Shown here: positions 11,067 to 19,989 of the stretch, piece after piece | Layout of the letters: every line of letters begins with the position of its first letter | Numbering within the stretch: position 1 is the stretch's first letter | Assembly: GCF_003144245.1 (NCBI RefSeq) | Contig: NW_020289991.1 | Coordinates: 248,001 to 312,000 of the forward strand | Source of the DNA: Jaminaea rosea | Lineage: Eukaryota; Basidiomycota; Exobasidiomycetes; Microstromatales | Direction: 5' to 3' | Length of the DNA stretch: 64,000 nucleotides | Translations under genes and position numbers: made by a program | The notes under the pieces: model-generated | The model's input: only the letters and a program-made list of their open reading frames with translations | What the model was told of the DNA's origin: nothing | The model's database searches: none

Positions 11067-11730
11067 ATGCGCACTCAGTCTACCTCACAAGCCATATCCT
11101 CCTGGATTTTGATGCTCCTGCCCTCTGCGTTGGCTGGACTCAATCGTACGTACTGCCTCGCAGGCTGTTCAATCGCAAGTATGTCACTCATGTATTGCTC
11201 CCGCAGTCGTTGGCGCCGTCTTTGGCTACAGCTCCACCTCCTTTGCGCTCGGCCCGTCGTGGCATGACAGTGGCAACTTAACGGCGCTTGTCCGTCTCTA
11301 CTTCATCTACTCGCTGATCCTCAACATCAATGCAGCTTGGCTCATCGCATCGGCCGTTCTTTGGCCTCTTGTTCACACTCGCACGAGCTCTTTTGCAAAG
11401 GCATCATACCGGTGTACATGGCGCCGCGTGTCTCTCGCCATCAATGCCTCGATGCTACCCTTGGTCATCATCTTTGGTGCCTGCGGGCTAGCCTACGCCT
11501 CCAAGCGCGTCTACGACGACGCAGGAAACGGGTTCGTGGAAGTACAGGCCCCCGTCTACGGTCTCTTACTTGTGCTTTCCTCCATCTTCCTCTCCGCCAA
11601 TTGGATCTGGCAGCCTCAAGACAAGGAGAAGTAAGTCCCACCCCCCGGACTCGCTCTGGTTCGGCAGCGGGCCAATCTTGACTGCGCACTGACCCTCAGT
11701 CAGCTGAGCATCGCCTCGCAACTCATCTGA
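11067..11730 (+). CDS. Small membrane protein, copy 1 of an inverted paralogous pair
   Basis: Unrecognised family. Exon 1 (11067-11145, 79 bp) encodes a signal peptide-like start (QSTSQAISSWILMLLPSALA). Exon 2 starts at 11207. Three further hydrophobic segments follow (LYFIYSLILNINAAWLIASAVLWPL; VSLAINASMLPLVIIFGACGLAYA; PVYGLLLVLSSIFLSANWIW). It is clearly homologous to the minus-strand gene at 13568-14205: same 79-bp first exon, same intron phase, shared motifs TALxRLYFIYSL, RxVSLAINA and YDD. The frame meets a TAA at 11632-11634, but that stop overlaps a perfect GTAAGT donor with a CTGAC branch-like site and CAG acceptor, so a third exon (11700-11730) giving 177 residues is my preferred model. 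The unspliced form would be 168 residues. Confidence 0.6.
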
Positions 11731-11806
11731 AATCCGAGCTCCTTGCAATTCATTCCATGTATAATAGCGGCCCATGATCAGCCCTCGCTGAGCGTCATCC
11801 CACGCC

Positions 11807-13177
11807 ATGTCTTCCCCTCCATCTTCAATCGATCCAACAGCGACCAAGGACGTCGAACACGCCGTCACGCCAGATGAGAAGGCCTCACCCTCTGCGGCCC
11901 CTACTCCCACGCAGCCAGGTCGAGCAGGCTGGCTGTGCGTTCTAGGCTCGGCATGCTGCCTGTTCATGGGCTTTGGTTTCCTCAACGCATTTGGCGTATT
12001 GCAGCAATACTACGAGACGACCTACCTGCGCGGCACCTCTCCCTCGAGCATCTCTTGGATTGGGTCCATCTCCACGTTCCTCCTCTTTGGCGGCAACCTC
12101 GTCGCTGGAGTCTTGATGGATCGCTTCGGACCTCGCCCCTTGATGGGCTGGCTCGTCGTCTCTTACACCGTCGCGTGTATGCTGACGAGTCTTTGTAAAG
12201 AATACTACCAGGTCCTACTCGCTCAAGGCGTTCTCTTCGGCCTAGCCGCCAGCTGTAGCTTTGCGGTTCCCCTCAGCTGTATCATGTTGCATTTCAAGGA
12301 GAAGAGAGGGCCGGCAATGTCAGTGAGAGCCGAGCAACACCAGTCGACTCCCTTTCGCTAACCCTTGCACCCGTGTCAACGCAGCGGCATCGTCGTTGCG
12401 ACCTCGTCAATCGGCGGCGTCACCTGGCCCTTTATCATTCGCGCCTTGCTCAACAATGCCGGCTTCGGCTGGACATGGCGGGCTGTAGGCTTCATCGGAC
12501 TCGCCTTGCTCAGTATTGCATTCGTCACGGTGACCTCGCCGATCAGACGCAGCGAGCAGAGGGCTGGTCCGAGGCAGAGCTTGTTCTACGCGCCTGTTCT
12601 GCGATCCAGGCCATACCTTCTCCTCGCTGCCTCTCTCTTCTTTTCCTTCCTCGGCATCTTCTACCTCTTCTTCTACTTGCCGGCATTGACTGCCGCCCAA
12701 GGCGCGCCAACGGAGCTGCAGTTCGCAAGCATCTCGATCCTCAATGCCTGCTCATTCTTTGGACGGCTCGGCGTGCCCATCCCTGCGCCCAAGCTCGGCG
12801 CTCTCAACCTGCTCACGGGATGTTCAGCAATTGCCGCCATCATCGTCCTGGCCTCCATTGGCGCGCAAAGCACGGCAGGCGTGCTCGTCGTGGGAGGCTT
12901 CTACGGTTTCTTTAGCGGAGGCATCATTTCGCTCTTTGCGGCCTGCGTAGGTAGCATAACGCCCGATCTGCGGCGCATTGGCTCGAGCGTGGGCCAGATG
13001 GCAGGTCTTTTGGCGGTGGCAGCGTTGTTAGGCTCGCCCATCGCTGGCTGGATCATCGACTCGCGCGGGGGATACAAGGCGGCAGCAGGCTTCTCGGGAG
13101 GATGTCTCGCCTTGGGGGCCATCTTGGCGTTTGCAGCCCGTCTGGCGCAGGAGAGCAACTTGCGCAAGCCGGCGTAG
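11807..13177 (+). CDS. MFS transporter, fungal monocarboxylate (MCH/MCT-like) family
   Basis: Two exons (11807-12318 and 12385-13177, 66-bp intron, phase 2) give 434 residues with a soluble N-terminus and about 12 hydrophobic segments. Features of the monocarboxylate-porter group are the first helix with FGFLNAFGVLQQYYE, the helix 2-3 loop GVLMDRFGPRP, and the block LHFKEKRGPAIGIVVATSSIGG reconstituted across the splice. Yeast Mch5 of this group imports riboflavin and others have unknown substrates, so the substrate is not assignable. It sits between two inverted copies of a small membrane protein, a configuration that could reflect common regulation or a shared duplication history. Confidence 0.88.
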
Positions 13178-13567
13178 AAGCGGCGTGACGGCGTCCGTGG
13201 CCTTAGCTGGAGTGACAGCTGCTGGTCCGGAGCATGAGAAGGGCAATGAATGTTGAAGCGCAATGCAGCCCGTGTGATGCCCGCTGATGGTGCGCAGCGA
13301 GCAAGAAGGGGGGGACGAAGAGGAAGATGAGGAGGCGGGCTCGCTGGTCTGACGGACGGAAAAGACGCGGAGTTGAGAATCGGATTGCGGGGGAAAGACG
13401 GGGAGGAAAAAGTCTGGCTCCACTTTCCCTTCCTCGCACCATTCTCTTTCTTGCAACCGCCCTCATATCATTGCCACTTCTCATTCATTCTGATCAAGAG
13501 GGGTCTCCCGTGAATTGCCTTGATCGATGAGGCGTGGATCCAAGGATGCGTCAGCAGGACGTTCACG
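13178..13567. other. Tail-to-tail intergenic region
   Basis: 390 bp between the stops of the MFS gene and the second small membrane protein gene. It should hold both 3' UTRs. No further gene was seen. Confidence 0.4.
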
Positions 13568-14205
13568 CTATGCCCTGGCAAATGCGACCTTGTCTCCACC
13601 CTCATCGCCCTTCTCGTCGTCCCATTCATCCCCCTCCTCCGTCCTCCAAGCCCAATTGGCCACCAATGTAATCCCACTCAAGACTACCAATACCCCAAAG
13701 ATCGGTGCTTGTCCCTCGATCCAGCCGTTCGCCAAGTCGTCGTAGATGTCTTTGGCTGCATAAGCAAGCGCGCAAGGTCCAAACACGACGATGAGAAGCA
13801 GCATGACCGCGTTGATGGCCAGGCTCACTTTGCGCCATCTGCGACGAGACGATGCGCTCTTGAAGTCGCACTTGCGTGTGTGGGCCAGAGGCCAAAGGAT
13901 GGCCGAGGAGATCAACCAGGCTGCGTCCACGGTTAGAACGAGCGAGTAGATGAAGTAGAGACGGATGAGGGCTGTCAGGTGGGGGGTGTCTGTTGGGGAG
14001 GGCTCGAGACCGTAGACGGTGGAGGCGTAGCCTAAAACGCTCGCCAGCACTTCGTTCCGGTGTCGTGGATGTGTGGTTAGCATGACGATTCGCTGTCGCC
14101 GCCTCTCACGTGCCAGGGCTGCTCACGACAGGCCGCTGCCATTGGTGTGGGCAGCACCATCAGTGGCCAGATGGCAATGGCAGACATGGTGGATTGAGAT
14201 GGCAT
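13568..14205 (-). CDS. Small membrane protein, copy 2 of the inverted paralogous pair
   Basis: Two exons: 14205-14127 (79 bp) and 14049-13568, giving 186 residues. The first exon is found only by homology with copy 1: it encodes MPSQSTMSAIAIWPLMVLP, aligning with QSTSQAISSWILMLLP, and ends at a GTGAGC donor in the same phase; a CTAAC branch-like site precedes the acceptor. The body has three hydrophobic segments (LYFIYSLVLTVDAAWLISSAILWPL; VSLAINAVMLLLIVVFGPCALAYA; PIFGVLVVLSGITLVANWAW) and an acidic C-terminal tail (EEGDEWDDEKGDEGGD) that copy 1 lacks. Function unknown. The copies are clearly diverged, so the duplication is not recent. Confidence 0.68.
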
Positions 14206-14562
14206 ATCGAGGCGGTGGTGCGAGGAAACAGAGGAACGATCTCAAATTTGGGAGCTCTCTTGATATACCTCTGGACGCATCCGATGCAACCTGCGAGATG
14301 CGGGGCTGTGCCGTCGCCAAGACTTCGACGACATGCACGGTGAACCAGCGGTGCGCTAGGAGACCACACCAATGACGGCGACTAACGAGACGAGGCAACT
14401 GATGAGATAGAGTTGCACACTTGCATCCTCGCACGCGCGTGCCCCTTCATTGAACGCTCTGCCCTTCTCGATATAGTACAGGTCAGGTCATGCGACGACT
14501 ACGTCACTACATGGGCGGGCGCGTTGCGATGGCAGGGGTAATCTTCAAGGTCCTCGCCGCTC
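14206..14562. other. Intergenic region upstream of copy 2
   Basis: 357 bp between the start of the minus-strand small membrane protein gene and the stop of the CLPTM1-like gene. It presumably contains the promoter of the former. No motif stood out. Confidence 0.35.
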
Positions 14563-17043
14563 TCACCTCTCCAGCAATGACTCTGCCTCTCCGAGACGCT
14601 CTCCCGATCCAGGCAGCGGTTGAAGAACGGCGCTGAATTGCAAAGCCTGCGCTGCGGCGATGGCGAGGATTGAGAGTCGCTCTACGTCTTGCAGCGTGAC
14701 GGCGTACCTCCTACTACTCCATCCGCCGATAAGCTCCACTTGTCCTACCGCCATGGCGACGAAAGCAGAGACCGTCTCGATGTAGACGGACCATTTGAGT
14801 TGGCCGGCGAACGTGGCGCAACGAGCGTTGAAGGAGAGTTGCAACAGCGTGGCCGTTCCAGCCAGGCTGACTGAGGCGAGCGAGATGAGCGAGGACAACG
14901 TGAATGCTGGCGTTTCGTCAGGGCTGCCGAAGCAGCCTCGCTCCTGCCTGACAGCTAGGTCGTGGGGTCGAAGCCAATAGTGGTACCCGGCAAAGAGGGC
15001 GACGAGGGCGGCCGGCAAAGCGGGATGGGAGATTGGCGAGAGCTTCTCGACGGCGCGACTCTTGACCTCGCCCTTCCATGCGGGACGACGTGTGAGGCGA
15101 CGCCATGACGTCGAGGGTTGGATGCGTAGAAGCACGAGTGTCTGGTAGTACACGCGGAAGAGGTCGATCGGGACGAGTACGACGAACATGATGATGCTTG
15201 CGGCGTCTGGCTGCTCAATGAGCCCGAGCACGGAGCTGAAGAAGGCAAGGACCAGGCTTGCGGCGCCGATCCATTGAGCGGTGATGGAGAGGCCGGCACT
15301 TGTGGTTCGAGACGACCAGTAGAGGGTGTCGACTGCGTGCGAGGAAAAGGCAATCGTGAGCAAGGGATGAAGAGAGTGCATTCCGGCGGTCCACGCACGT
15401 ATGCAGACCAGAAAGGGCACAGCCGCGTCGAGGAGCGGGACCGCAGTTAGGAACGGGCGGTGTTGAGGATGGATGCGGTCGCCAACGAGAGCAGCTGGCG
15501 GCGTGCAAAGGGTCAGCAATGCTCGACTCAAAGCCACACTTACGCGCGACTCACCTTTGGCCTCCCACATGTACTCCATCGCCATGGACGAATTGAGCGT
15601 CACCTCTTGCCCAACGTCAATGGGGAGTTGTCCAGACGCAGGCTCGGGCGGCGATCCTTCGAATACATCCAGTTGCTCGGCCATGTTGGTGCGGATGGCT
15701 TGGTGCGCGGAGAAGTGCACTTCGACATCGGCGTGGAAAAATGCGGGATCCTCACTCAGCTGAATGTGCGGGACCGCACAGGGTCCGGCGGGAGGTCGAG
15801 CGGGCAGATCGCCGTCGATTGGGCGTCTACGCGGGAGGGTCAGGTGATGGCCCGGGTGGCCAGGCGTACGAGAGACGCGTAGCGAGGGGGCGTAGCGGTA
15901 CTGCTTGGTCAGGCTGTCACCGATGTCTTCGCTGGTGCCATCGAACCACAACAGCACCTCGAGCGGGCCATGTTCTCGTACATTACGGCAGTGGCTGGCC
16001 AAGAGGAGCTGCTGAACATTCGGGTCGTCCGAGGAGCGATGACATCGGTTCTCTTCGGCTGCAACTTCGCGCTGCGCACTCGTGTAGACGGCCTTGAAGA
16101 AAGAGCGAAAATCGTTGAGCATCACGATGCCGATCCGAGAGCGAATGTGGGGTAGATGCAGCTGGCACTGATTGTCGAGGTAGAGGCGTCCTCCCAGCGA
16201 GTCGTTGTGAACGCGATTGACGAAGTGGCGATTCTGGTAGACGTTGTCGAGGAAAGCCAGGCTTGGCGGCAGAATCTTTTGGCTGGCGCAATCGAAGCTG
16301 CGCCCTTCCTCCGGCTGCTCGTGTCGTATGCCCGCGGGAAGAAGAGCCAAAAGGCTGATGCTCGCAGAGTTCTGTTCCAGGGCAGCCTCGAGCGACGGCA
16401 CCGCGGTCGTGGTGCCAAAGTCGTGGCCAGGCGTCAAACGCTCAGAGTCGAGCGTGCGAGGTAGCATGAGGCGAGAGCCGCGAAACAGCGAGTTGGCGCC
16501 GATGAATGCGCCCAGCTTGCTGAGCGTCTCGTTGCTGGGCACTGCGGTAAAGGCAACGCGCAGGGAGGAAGGACCCAGCTCTTGCGAGTAGAGCGGGTGG
16601 ACCGGAATGTTCAAGGGAAGCGTCAGAGAGGCCTTGGACATCGACGTGACACTTTCAGCCACGACGGCGTCGTAGAGAATCAGCTCCGAGCGGTTCGCGC
16701 CGTGCACCGAGTAAGACACCAATCGCGCATCGTCGGGCAACGGTAAGCCCTGCTCAACGTGCTGCGTCACGTCCATCCATACCGTCGCCCGGATGCCGAA
16801 CGGCGTGTCCCTGTCGAGCAGAGGTTGTGCGATGGGAACCAAGTGGCTTGTGAGCTTAGGGTCGACCTGCATCAGATCAGGATGCAAGGTGTTGAAGCTC
16901 CCTTTGACGCTCAACGTCCCCTCAATCGCCAGGTACGAGATGACAAAGGCCGCCAGTAGGCCGACCACGGAGCATATTGTGCACAACGTCGAGCGTTGCC
17001 TGCGTGCGCTCGCAATGGGCGAACGAGACGTCGGCTCCTCCAT
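14563..17043 (-). CDS. Multi-pass membrane protein, divergent CLPTM1-like
   Basis: The frame is open for 826 codons. A cytosolic start is followed by one hydrophobic helix at about residues 24-44, a large extracytoplasmic domain with several N-x-S/T sites, and five or six hydrophobic segments in the last 270 residues. The order and spacing of the C-terminal blocks resemble CLPTM1/CLPTM1L (ER proteins linked to GPI-lipid scrambling and receptor trafficking): AGLSITAQWIGAASLVLAF, IIMFVVLVPIDLFRVYYQ and LQLSFNARCATFAGQLKW fall where that family has its second to fifth helices. Overall similarity is weak, so this is a cautious call. A 60-bp stretch at 15495-15554 has good GT-AG ends and is a multiple of three without a stop; if spliced the product is 806 residues. 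Confidence 0.5.
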   Translation of the reverse strand: MEEPTSRSPIASARRQRSTLCTICSVVGLLAAFVISYLAIEGTLSVKGSFNTLHPDLMQVDPKLTSHLVPIAQPLLDRDTPFGIRATVWMDVTQHVEQGLPLPDDARLVSYSVHGANRSELILYDAVVAESVTSMSKASLTLPLNIPVHPLYSQELGPSSLRVAFTAVPSNETLSKLGAFIGANSLFRGSRLMLPRTLDSERLTPGHDFGTTTAVPSLEAALEQNSASISLLALLPAGIRHEQPEEGRSFDCASQKILPPSLAFLDNVYQNRHFVNRVHNDSLGGRLYLDNQCQLHLPHIRSRIGIVMLNDFRSFFKAVYTSAQREVAAEENRCHRSSDDPNVQQLLLASHCRNVREHGPLEVLLWFDGTSEDIGDSLTKQYRYAPSLRVSRTPGHPGHHLTLPRRRPIDGDLPARPPAGPCAVPHIQLSEDPAFFHADVEVHFSAHQAIRTNMAEQLDVFEGSPPEPASGQLPIDVGQEVTLNSSMAMEYMWEAKGESRVSVALSRALLTLCTPPAALVGDRIHPQHRPFLTAVPLLDAAVPFLVCIRAWTAGMHSLHPLLTIAFSSHAVDTLYWSSRTTSAGLSITAQWIGAASLVLAFFSSVLGLIEQPDAASIIMFVVLVPIDLFRVYYQTLVLLRIQPSTSWRRLTRRPAWKGEVKSRAVEKLSPISHPALPAALVALFAGYHYWLRPHDLAVRQERGCFGSPDETPAFTLSSLISLASVSLAGTATLLQLSFNARCATFAGQLKWSVYIETVSAFVAMAVGQVELIGGWSSRRYAVTLQDVERLSILAIAAAQALQFSAVLQPLPGSGERLGEAESLLER

Positions 17044-17261
17044 GCCGTGCGATGATGAAGGAGAGGTATAGAAGACGAGATGAGATTAGGAAAAGGAAAG
17101 AGTAGAAGGCATAACGCAGGTTCGGAAGAAAGTCGCCGGCGGGAATGCGCAGCCCGATCCTCTTTCTAGCCCGCCCGATTCAACCCCCGCGTAGCCGCTC
17201 ACCCTCCTCATTCTCCTCGCCCGCCCTTGGCCCGCCCTCCTCCACCCCGCTGGGGGTGCTC

Positions 17262-17972
17262 TCACTGCGTCGCAAAGGGATTACCGTTCTGGCGAATCCA
17301 TTCGAGCTCGCTATCCGTGCTCTGCCTTCCCAGCGCCTCGTTACGATACGGATAGCGCCCAAACTTCTCGATAATCTCGTGGTGACGAGCGGCAAAGTCG
17401 GACGTGTTCTTGTAGTATGGCGAGTCGTCCTTCATCTCCTCGAGCAGGCGGGCCAATTGCTCGTGCTGTTCAATCGACTCGGAATGCTCGAGGGGCATGT
17501 AGAACCACAGGCGCCAGGCCATCGATTTCGCATTGGCCTGCGCATCAAGGCCCTTGGAAATGGCGTCCTGGCTGACAGCTTGCGCGATTTGGTCGTAGTG
17601 CGCGTAGATGAGCGGATTGGTGGCGGGGAAGATGCATCGGGGCATCTGATCGAAGAGCAGGACAAGCCCAAGCACGCTGTGATATTTGTCGAGGGGAGTG
17701 GATGCTTCGCTCATCTCTCGGGCGATCTGCTGGGCGTGGCTCTGCGCGGGCAAGTCCTTGATGTCGTCGAGGACAGCGCCAAACTTCTCACGGCACTGGG
17801 AGTTGAATCGATCGTTCTCTTCTCGACTCCGCTGGAATCCCCACCATCGCGCCATCGCTGCCGCTCCTGGTGATTGGGCGCCAGCCTCGACGCCTTCGAA
17901 CCAGATGTCAATGACTTGTGGGATCGAGGTGCGGAGACGGGCGAGCAGCGCTGGCTTGACGAGGGTGGTCAT
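17262..17972 (-). CDS. DUF924 family protein
   Basis: A single-exon gene of 236 residues. The ATG at 17972 (MTTLVKPALLARLR) was chosen because the upstream 36 in-frame codons look like leader sequence. Family blocks are IDIWFEG near residue 20, ARWWGF, LGLVLLFDQMPRCIFP (the signature LxLxLLxDQxPRxxxR region), WRLWFYMPLEHSE and FGRYPYRNEALGR close to the C-terminus. The family occurs in bacteria, fungi and plants, is all-helical, and has no established biochemical function. It is probably cytosolic: no signal or transmembrane segment. It is head-to-head with the alpha-galactosidase gene. Confidence 0.9.
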   Translation of the reverse strand: MTTLVKPALLARLRTSIPQVIDIWFEGVEAGAQSPGAAAMARWWGFQRSREENDRFNSQCREKFGAVLDDIKDLPAQSHAQQIAREMSEASTPLDKYHSVLGLVLLFDQMPRCIFPATNPLIYAHYDQIAQAVSQDAISKGLDAQANAKSMAWRLWFYMPLEHSESIEQHEQLARLLEEMKDDSPYYKNTSDFAARHHEIIEKFGRYPYRNEALGRQSTDSELEWIRQNGNPFATQ

Positions 17973-18315
17973 GGCGAAGTGATGATGTAGAGGAGGGAAA
18001 GGGGAGGGGGGCGTGATGCTGTGATGATCAGCTCCGTATCGTGAAGAGTAGACGCAATGGAACGAGAAGGAGGCGGACAAGCGGAGGTGACGTCCTTGTG
18101 GCTACTTCCGAGGCCAAGAATTGCTGCCCCTTTCGCCCGAAAGACGCCGAGCAAAAGCGGCCACCAAGACTTGCTTCTCTATCCGCTCTCCCCTCTTCAA
18201 TCGTCGAGGCAAGTGCTTGACATCTCATAGCGGCAGGTCTGCATGCGATCGTAGTCTCTCCAGAAGGAACAAAGTGTCAGCGGAGAAATCGCCTTGCCGG
18301 GCAAGTGATGACCAA

Positions 18316-18355
18316 GTGGGGGGCTCCGAGGGGCCTGCGTGGGGCCCGCGTGGGG
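18316..18355 (+). promoter_or_regulatory. Three GTGGGG motifs, candidate Mig1/CreA repressor sites
   Basis: GTGGGG occurs at 18316-18321, 18339-18344 and 18350-18355, the first and third within an 11-bp direct repeat. Each matches the SYGGRG consensus bound by the fungal carbon catabolite repressors CreA/Mig1. They lie about 140-175 bp upstream of the TATA box of an alpha-galactosidase, a gene type commonly glucose-repressed. Function is inferred. Confidence 0.45.
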
Positions 18356-18492
18356 GGCTCCACATCAAGAATCTCTCCAAGCGAAACAATTTAGCGAATC
18401 CCCCTCCCACTGCGTCTACGGATAAGTTTGCCGCCCTCGTCTGTGCACCTAGCACAAGAATTCTTCTTGGCCAAGGGGCTCGCACACGACGA

Positions 18493-18498
18493 TATAAA
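18493..18498 (+). promoter_or_regulatory. TATA box of the alpha-galactosidase gene
   Basis: TATAAA at 18493-18498 is 55 bp before the ATG at 18548. An earlier in-frame ATG at 18518 lies only 25 bp after it and would probably be upstream of the transcription start, which supports 18548 as the start codon. Confidence 0.6.
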
Positions 18499-18547
18499 GT
18501 AGCAGTCGCCGCGATCAATGCTCACTCCTCGTCAATCTTTAGCCAAC

Positions 18548-19929
18548 ATGCTTCCCCTCTCCCTGCTCGCCACTATCCTGGCTCTTGCCTCACTCGCGCA
18601 TGGCGGGAGTAATGGATTGGGACAGACACCGCAGATGGGATGGTCCACTTGGAATGCCTACGGCTGTGAAATCGACGCAGACATCATCATCGAGAGCGCA
18701 AAGCAGCTCGCCGACCAGATGAAGCCGTTTGGCTACGAATATCTCAACATTGACGACTGCTGGCAAGCCGCGGAGCGCAATGCACAAGGCGTCCTCGAGG
18801 CGAACAAGACGAGGTTCCCGGATGGTCTAAAGGCCGTTGTTGACCAGATCCACGACTTGGGACTCAAAGCCGGTATCTACTCCTCCGCTGGAACCATGAC
18901 GTGCGGCCGCAAGATCGGCTCGCTTGATCACGAGGAGACTGACGCCCAGAGCTGGGCTGACGCCGGGTTCGACTATCTGAAGTGTGAGTTATGAGCGGCA
19001 GAGACACATGACTCAGCGTGATTCTGACCCTGACGCTCTTTGCCCGCGCCGCGCGATTAGACGACAACTGCTTCGCGCAAGGACGTTCGGGAACGCCGCA
19101 GTTCTCCTACGACCGCTACAACAAGATGGCGACTGCTCTTAACAACACTGGCCGACCCATCTTTTACTCTCTCTGCAACTGGGGTGAGGATGGCCCCTGG
19201 AACTTTGCATCTACAATTGCCAACTCATGGCGCATCTCCGGAGACATAACGAATTCTTTCAATCGCGAGGATGATCGCTGCCCGTGCACGAGCGTGGTTG
19301 AGGGCGATTGCAACACGCAAGGATATCATTGCTCAGTAGAGAAAATTGCCAACTTCGCTGCCCCCCTCGGACAGAAGGCTGCTCCTGGCGGATGGAATGA
19401 CCTCGATAGCCTCGAGGTCGGCGTGAGCGTGGGCGAGGGATTGACACTCGACGAGTCCGTCACCCACTTCACGCTGTGGAGCATGATGAAGAGTCCCCTC
19501 ATTCAAGGCCCAGTCTTTGCCGACCTCTCGAGCCAAGACCGTGCTGTCCTCACCAACGAGCACGTCATCGCCATCAACCAGGACCCTGGCTCCACCCCCG
19601 CCATTCGCCTACAGTCAGGCAAGCAGCAAGTCTGGCAGAGCACGCTTAGCAACGACAGCTATGCGGTGGCGCTGGTCAATTTCGGCGAGTCCAAGTGGGA
19701 CGTCGAGCTGCCCCTCTCTGAAGTCTTCTTTGACGATCGCAAGCTGGCCAAGGCGTCGTGGACTGCGTACGACTTGTGGAGCGACACGGACTTCCAGAAT
19801 CCGCCGCGCAAGCCTGGTCAGAGCAAGTTGCAGGGTATGAGCGTGCAGGGCAAGCTGCCGCGTGTTGAGCTCAACCCGCATCAGACGAGGGTATGGAAGC
19901 TCACTCCCAAGAAGCACGACGAGTTGTGA
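18548..19929 (+). CDS. Secreted alpha-galactosidase, glycoside hydrolase family 27
   Basis: Hydrolyses terminal alpha-1,6-galactose from melibiose, raffinose-type sugars or galactomannan outside the cell. Two exons (18548-18983, 19061-19929) give 434 residues. A signal peptide (MLPLSLLATILALASLAHG) precedes GLGQTPQMGWSTWNAYGC. The catalytic nucleophile Asp lies in LKYDNC, with the Tyr codon split by the 77-bp intron. The acid/base Asp is the second Asp of PGGWNDLDSLEVG. VIAINQDPG closes the barrel, followed by a C-terminal beta domain. Family cysteines (DDCW, MTCG, CPCTS) are present and N-glycosylation sites are visible. Nothing suggests inactivation. The upstream region holds a TATA box and CreA-like motifs, consistent with sugar control. 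It is tail-to-tail with the kinase gene, 60 bp apart. Confidence 0.95.
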
Positions 19930-19989
19930 AGCGACGAAATGTCAAGATGAGGCTCCTTGTGTAACATGCATGTAATGCTATGGGATGCG

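Larger units (their letters stand above)
17973..18547. promoter_or_regulatory. Divergent promoter region, DUF924 / alpha-galactosidase
   Basis: 575 bp between two head-to-head genes. The side near the alpha-galactosidase carries a TATA box and a cluster of G-rich motifs listed separately. No gene is supported inside. Confidence 0.5.

Noticed and set aside
17145-17873. 242-codon plus-strand frame
   Set aside because: Mirror of the DUF924 coding frame on the other strand; third-position GC bias leaves the complement open.
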